Part shown: positions 59,845 to 64,000 of the stretch, one piece after another
Layout: each line of letters starts with the position of its first letter
Numbering within the stretch: the stretch's first letter is position 1
Source: Lineus longissimus
Taxonomy: Eukaryota; Nemertea; Pilidiophora; Heteronemertea; Lineidae
DNA length: 64,000 bases
Assembly: GCF_910592395.1 (NCBI RefSeq)
Contig: NC_088323.1
Span: forward strand, 16,417,501 to 16,481,500
Direction of reading: 5' to 3'
Notes under the pieces: generated by a model
Told to the model about the DNA's origin: nothing
Databases searched by the model: none
Seen by the model: the letters and a program-made list of their open reading frames with translations, nothing else
Position numbers and translations under genes: made by a program

Positions 59845-62800
59845 ATGCCCCAAGCCAAGTTCTCCAATGCAACCGACTATGAATGATGTCTATCGCGAGG
59901 TGAAGGGTATGTATAGAGTGATATGTGTGTGTGATTAGCTGGGGGAGAGGGTTTGGGGGGCGTGGGATGTGGGAGGTTGTCGAGGGGATGAGTATGGGTG
60001 CGGGTGTGTGATTGGTTGATCTATGTCCTGTATTTTTTTGCGTTTTCTGTGTCTTTTGCATTAGTTGTGATGTTGACTCTCCAATTCCATTTACAGAAGG
60101 TCCATTCCGCGGACTCCGTATGGAAGGCGTGTGCCAAGCAGCCGGCCGACGACGTGGCGGAGTCCAAAGCACGGTACGCTTTGTGTCTCTTGTCGGGCGC
60201 CCCTAGGGGACCCTGTCGTTCGGTTCTACGACTGAGGGGGGTTCAGCATGAGGGCGTGTCGTCTTCGTTCATTTTGCCATTTCAACGCGAAAAAGAGAGG
60301 TTTTTAAATTAAATAGGCCTTCCCTCTCTTACGCTGTTGAAGGGCTTAAGAAAGTTGACGACATGGTGCGGGATGGAGTCCGGGACGGGCTCCGGACTCG
60401 CCTTTGCCGTTAATCAGACGGCTCGCACTTAACTTGATGGGTTAACCTTCTATGCTCTCCGGCGGCAGTCGTAGAAGATCAGGCACTGAAGTAGATGATA
60501 TTACAACCCTCTATGCTCTCCGGCGGCAGTCGTAGAAGATCAGGCACTGAAGTAGATGATATTACAACAAACAGGTGAGATTCACATTTTGTTAAGTCAT
60601 TGATGTTTGCGCAATTTTAGCTCTTTGACCGATTCTCCCCCGAGATGATTGAAACATCCAGAAAAAAATTTGAAAGATTATACGAGATCCTACTCCAGTT
60701 AGATCGTTACATTTCCCGCACTGTTTGAGACTTGTTTATGATTGGGATAATCGTCTTACTTCCCAGCCTCCAGCAACAACCCATGCAAAGTGAGCAACGT
60801 AATCTCACGTCATACCTTCGACAGCCATTATGTGCATTGCGCATGACGTCATCACAATTAGTACACTACCTGATCACAACTTAGTGATCTTCACCTTGTG
60901 ACACCTAGACGCAAGGACCCAACGCGACGCGTAGCGGCAAAATAGCGAAGCTGGCGAAACATTTATAACTGGTCACCGTGATCTCATTATGGACTTATAG
61001 CGCGATTATGGGGTTGTAACTATTTTGCACTGCCCAAGATTACCTCGAGATGGAGTTAAGGTTAGATTATGCTAATGACTCTATAAGCATACTTCCTCAT
61101 TTGACTTTACCCAGAATTGTGCATATCGATCGCGCGAAGCTACTCAGACTAATACCATTAGGCCCCGCGTGGTGGCGCTGAGACGGCCGCTGTAATCAAG
61201 AGTGGTTGAGACACTCTAGAAGCTACTTGGTAATAACAAATGACGGACCTAACCAAAATTGCTTACATTTTCGCATTGCTACAATGAAAGACCTAATGCT
61301 GAAACCACATGTCTGTTGACCTAAGAGAGATTGGCATCATGCCTAGTCATAGTCTCTCAAAGTACAGTTAGCAGACGCCACTAACCTATGTCTATAGTAC
61401 CCCCTCACACTCTGAAACCACCAACGCCCACCCCTTCCTGCTACCTTTATTCAATACATGTAAGATATTTTCCCACTGAATCCGTTTCCATTTACAGCAT
61501 AGACGGAAAGACCACCTCCCAATGGAAGGAAGAGGGTCGGTGCGATGGGGCATGCTTGTTGAAGAGGGCTGAAGATGCACGATCGTGGCGTGACAGACGT
61601 CTGGGGATGGATTCGGACGCGAGCAAGATGTGTGCCGCATTTAGGGTAACTTCATTTCATTATTTTTGAACCCAATTTTAAAAATTATGAGCGATTTAAA
61701 TCGTTAAGATTCTTTTCAGGAAGAGCATCCGGGAGACCCGTGCGAAGCAAGATCCATCTTGCAGAGCCAAGAACACCGCAGAGAGCCCAGCGTGACGAGA
61801 GTCCAGCGTGTGACGAGAGTCCAGCGTGTGACGAGAGTCCAGCGTGTGACGAGAGTCCAGCGTGTGACGAGAGTCCAGCGTGTGACGAGAGTCCAGCGTG
61901 TGACGAGAGTCCAGCGTGTGACGAGAGTCCAGCGTGTGACGAGAGTCCAGCGTGTGACGAGAGCCCAGCGTGTGACGAGAGCCCAGCGTGTGACGAGAGC
62001 CCAGCGTGTGACGAGAGCCCAGCGTGTGACGAGAGCCCAGCGTGTGACGAGAGCCCAGCGTGTGACGAGAGCCCAGCGTGTGACGAGAGCCCAGCGTGTG
62101 ACGAGAGCCCAGCGTGTGACGAGAGCCCAGCGTGTGACGAGAGCCCAGCGTGTGACGAGAGCCCAGCGTGTGACGAGAGCCCAGCGTGTGACGAGAGCCC
62201 AGCGTGTGACGAGAGCCCAGCGTGTGACGAGAGCCCAGCGTGTGACGAGAGCCCAGCGTGTGACGAGAGCCCAGCGTGTGACGAGAGCCCAGCGTGTGAC
62301 GAGAGCCCACTATACAGAGGTTTGAACATGATCCCAGTTTGAACACGACAAGGACTTTGTGAGTAGATAGGTGAATTTAGCTCTCATCACAGTGAGCATA
62401 CACAGGCAAAAATATATATATGGATTCTATATAGATTTTGTGTTTACCATTTCTATATAGCTTTACAGATTCTTTATAGAAATTTCTGCCTGTGTAGCTG
62501 TTGGTGCTTGAAGGAGAAGGCTGACATGACCTTGCCCAGGGAAGCAAAAATGGCACCATTAGAACCGTTCATTTTGGATTGATCCCTTAGGACCATTTTA
62601 TTGGATGCCAGATATTCGAGTGATCGACTGAGCCCTTCAATTTGTTGACCGCCATTTCCCGTAATTTGAAAGCGCATCCACTATACCATACCATGCAGCA
62701 CAGCTTGTTTACAAATTGTCTTGACGTCTTTAAATATCTGCCGTGACTTTGACTTTCAGGACAACAGCCGTGCCCGGCCACCTGACACGATCCTGCCAAG

Positions 62801-63578
62801 GGAAGCGGTTGTGCCGTTATCTTTTGATCGATTCCGAACGGCCAGACAGCCGATGGAGAATGCTGGAGAATGCTGCAGTGTTACTTCAGGTAAGCGGCCT
62901 GACAGCCGATGGAGAATGCTGCAGTGTTACTTCAGGTAAGCAGTAGAACCTATTTACTTGACACTTGAAAATCAAAGATTGATCACCAAAGTTGCTTACA
63001 TTTTCGCATTGCTACAATGAAAGACCTTATACTGAAACCACATGTCTGTTGACGGTGCCTTAAGAGAGACTGGCATCGTGCCTAGTCTCTCAAAGCACAG
63101 TTAGCAGACGCCACTATAGTATCCCCTCACACTCAGAAACCACCAACGCCCACCCCTTCCTGCTACCTTAATATTTCTGATTTATTCAATACATCCACTG
63201 TAAGATCTTTTCCCACTGAATCCATTTCCATTTACAGCATCAATGGAAAGACCACCTCCCAATGGAAGGAAGAGGGTCGGTGCGATGGGGCATGCTTGAG
63301 GAGGGCTGAAGATGCACGATCGTGGCGTGACAGACGTCTGGGGATGGATTCGGACGCGAGCAAGATGTGTGCCGCATTTAGGGTAACTTCATTTCATTAT
63401 TTTTGATCCCAATTAAAAAAATTATGAGCGATGTAAATCGTTAAGATTCTTTTCAGGAAGAGCATCCGGGAGACCAGTGTGAAGCAGAGCCAAGAACACC
63501 GCAGAGAGCCCAGCGTGACGAAGACCCCACTATGCAGAGGTTTGAACATGATCCCAGTTTGAACACGACAAAGACTTG
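59845..63578 (+). CDS. Multi-exon gene of unknown function (both ends missing), with a duplicated internal module
   Basis: Phase-consistent exons are 59845-59899 (ends DVYRE), 60097-60173 (KVHSADSVWKACAKQ onward), 60530-60574 (RRRSGTEVDDITTN), then 63238-63382 (NGKTTSQWKEEGRCDG to MCAAFR) and 63457-63578 (EEHPGDQCEAEPRTP to NTTKT). All have AG/GT borders. A paralogous set lies between: 61498-61645, 61720 onward and 62760-62889. The next exon of the right copy would start just past 64000, since the sequence ends in gactttgacttt, where the left copy continues cag. The product is hydrophilic and rich in Arg, Asp, Glu and Ser, with no signal peptide or domain I recognise. Joining exon 60574 straight to 63238 keeps the frame; passing through the left module does not. 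Exon calls are by eye, and the 5' start and 3' end are not found. Confidence 0.55.
60451..60572 (+). repeat. 61-bp tandem duplication copying a splice acceptor
   Basis: tatgctctccggcggcag followed by tcgtagaagatcaggcac occurs at 60451 and 60512. The first copy has an acceptor but no donor and would run into TAG. The second supplies the exon at 60530 with its donor at 60575. Confidence 0.93.
60575..61497 (+). other. Intron of the unknown gene, unique
   Basis: It lies between the exon ending 60574 and the left-copy exon at 61498. From about 61245 it belongs to the duplicated module, which restarts near 62987. Nothing else was recognised. Confidence 0.45.
61720..62325 (+). pseudogene. Left-module exon with 18-bp repeat expansion and frameshifts
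   Basis: The exon follows acceptor attcttttcag and starts EEHPGDPCEA, matching the right copy at 63457. A 14-bp insertion (agatccatcttgca) then shifts the frame. The exon enters about 29 units of an 18-bp repeat read as the hexapeptide VTRVQR, later VTRAQR, and stops at TGA 62323-62325. The ancestral frame would instead read DESPAC repeats and also stop, at 62340-62342. A 1-nt difference after the array adds a second shift relative to the right copy. A donor-like gtgagt remains at 62359. It either encodes a repeat-tailed truncated variant or is a decayed copy bypassed by splicing. Confidence 0.6.
61790..62309 (+). repeat. 18-bp minisatellite, about 29 copies, inside a coding exon
   Basis: The units gtgacgagagtccagcgt (left 9-10 copies) and gtgacgagagcccagcgt (the rest) repeat every 18 bp with almost no other change. 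The clean T-to-C switch shows growth of one variant from one side. The corresponding place in the right copy is a single cagcgtgacgaagacccc, the likely ancestral state. Confidence 0.97.
62760..62889 (+). CDS. Left-module third exon, with duplicated donor
   Basis: Acceptor gactttgactttcag precedes a 130-nt open segment. Entered with two bases pending, as the right-copy exon at 63457 would leave, it reads through RSCQGKRLCRYLLIDSERP and ends ENAAVLLQ in phase 0. Another frame (PPDTILPREAVVPLSFDRF) is also open. The last part of the exon, with its gtaagc donor, is repeated 46 bp later (second donor at 62936). Use of the second donor would add 46 nt and change the frame. The family was not recognised. 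Confidence 0.45.
62890..62941 (+). repeat. 46-bp tandem duplication copying a splice donor
   Basis: gccgatggagaatgct and tgcagtgttacttcaggtaa both recur 46 bp downstream, giving gtaagc donors at 62890 and 62936. The upstream copy also holds a 10-bp ggagaatgct doublet. Confidence 0.9.
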
Positions 63579-64000
63579 GTGAGTAGATAGAGGTGAATTT
63601 AGCTCTCATCACATTGAGCATACACAGGCAGAAATTTCCGTTAAAAATCTAGATAGAAATTGCTATATAGATTCTATAGGTTTTGTGTTTACACTTTCTA
63701 TATAGCTTTACAGATTCTTTATAGAAATTTCTGCCTGTGTAGCTGTTGGTGCTTGAAGGAGTAGGCTGACATGACCTTGCCCAGGGAAGCAAAATGGTAC
63801 CATTAGAACCGTTCATTTTGGATTGATCCCTTAGGACCATTTTATTGGATGCCAGATATTCGAGTGATCAACTGAGCCCTTCAATTGGTTGGCCGCCATT
63901 TCCCGTAATTTGAAAGCGCATCCACTATACCATACTATGCAGCACAGCTTGTTTAGAAATTGTCTTGACGTCTTCAAATATCTGCCGTGACTTTGACTTT

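Larger units (their letters stand above)
61245..64000 (+). repeat. Tandem duplication of a roughly 1.74-kb gene module (right copy cut by window end)
   Basis: The left copy spans about 61245-62985 and the right copy about 62987 to beyond 64000. They match across introns and exons, from ttgcttacattttcgcattg through the exon pair to the tttcccgtaatttgaaagcg region. Differences include a 3-nt in-frame deletion (Leu-Leu-Lys to Leu-Arg), a 14-bp insertion in the left copy and the 18-bp array present only on the left. Confidence 0.93.

Overview
The window is nuclear DNA from an invertebrate animal. Its genes have spliced exons with GT/AG boundaries and AATAAA signals, and they include a metazoan bHLH gene. 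tRNA-like SINE pieces, short inverted-repeat transposons and very abundant minisatellites are also present. A marine lophotrochozoan or invertebrate deuterostome fits best, but the sequence does not fix the phylum. No operons, prokaryotic genes, rRNA or CRISPR array were seen. About a third of the window (roughly 20 kb) is tandem-repeat array with periods of 13/16, 18, 21, 23, 25, 41, 42/43, 44, 48, 53, 56, 57, 60 and 67 bp. Most very long open frames are by-products of these arrays, and many can only be opened with non-ATG codons.

Layout: 15-1964 (+) holds the last six exons of ELP2 (Elongator subunit 2). One of its exon starts, with the splice acceptor, is present four times in tandem, and a 44-bp minisatellite lies in its 3' UTR. 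Next come a 23-bp array and a 67-bp array that looks tRNA-derived (minus strand). A gene-poor stretch (5-31 kb) holds an inverted-repeat element with a tRNA-like core (7409-8149), a 3-kb 56-bp satellite with a 15-unit higher-order repeat, a 198-bp MITE, and the 48-, 41-, 53- and 57-bp arrays.

At 31944-32645 (-) is an intact intronless bHLH factor of the FERD3L/Fer3 family. After the 25-bp and 42/43-bp arrays, 43492-44589 (-) encodes an apparently secreted, single-exon pseudokinase. A 126-nt orphan exon at 47863-47988 (+) sits beside a 2.9-kb CGTCGT-rich satellite. A candidate terminal coding exon (52193-52272, -) sits beside a 6-kb, 60-bp satellite.

The right end (59845 to beyond 64000, +) holds part of a multi-exon gene I do not recognise. 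A module of about 1.7 kb is tandemly duplicated. The left copy carries an 18-bp repeat expansion and frameshifts inside its coding exon. The right copy keeps an intact frame and joins in phase to the upstream exons.

The main theme is small tandem duplication acting on exon boundaries and coding exons (ELP2 acceptor x4; unknown-gene acceptor x2, donor x2 and an in-exon 18-mer), alongside non-coding satellite growth. The genes do not form an evident pathway.
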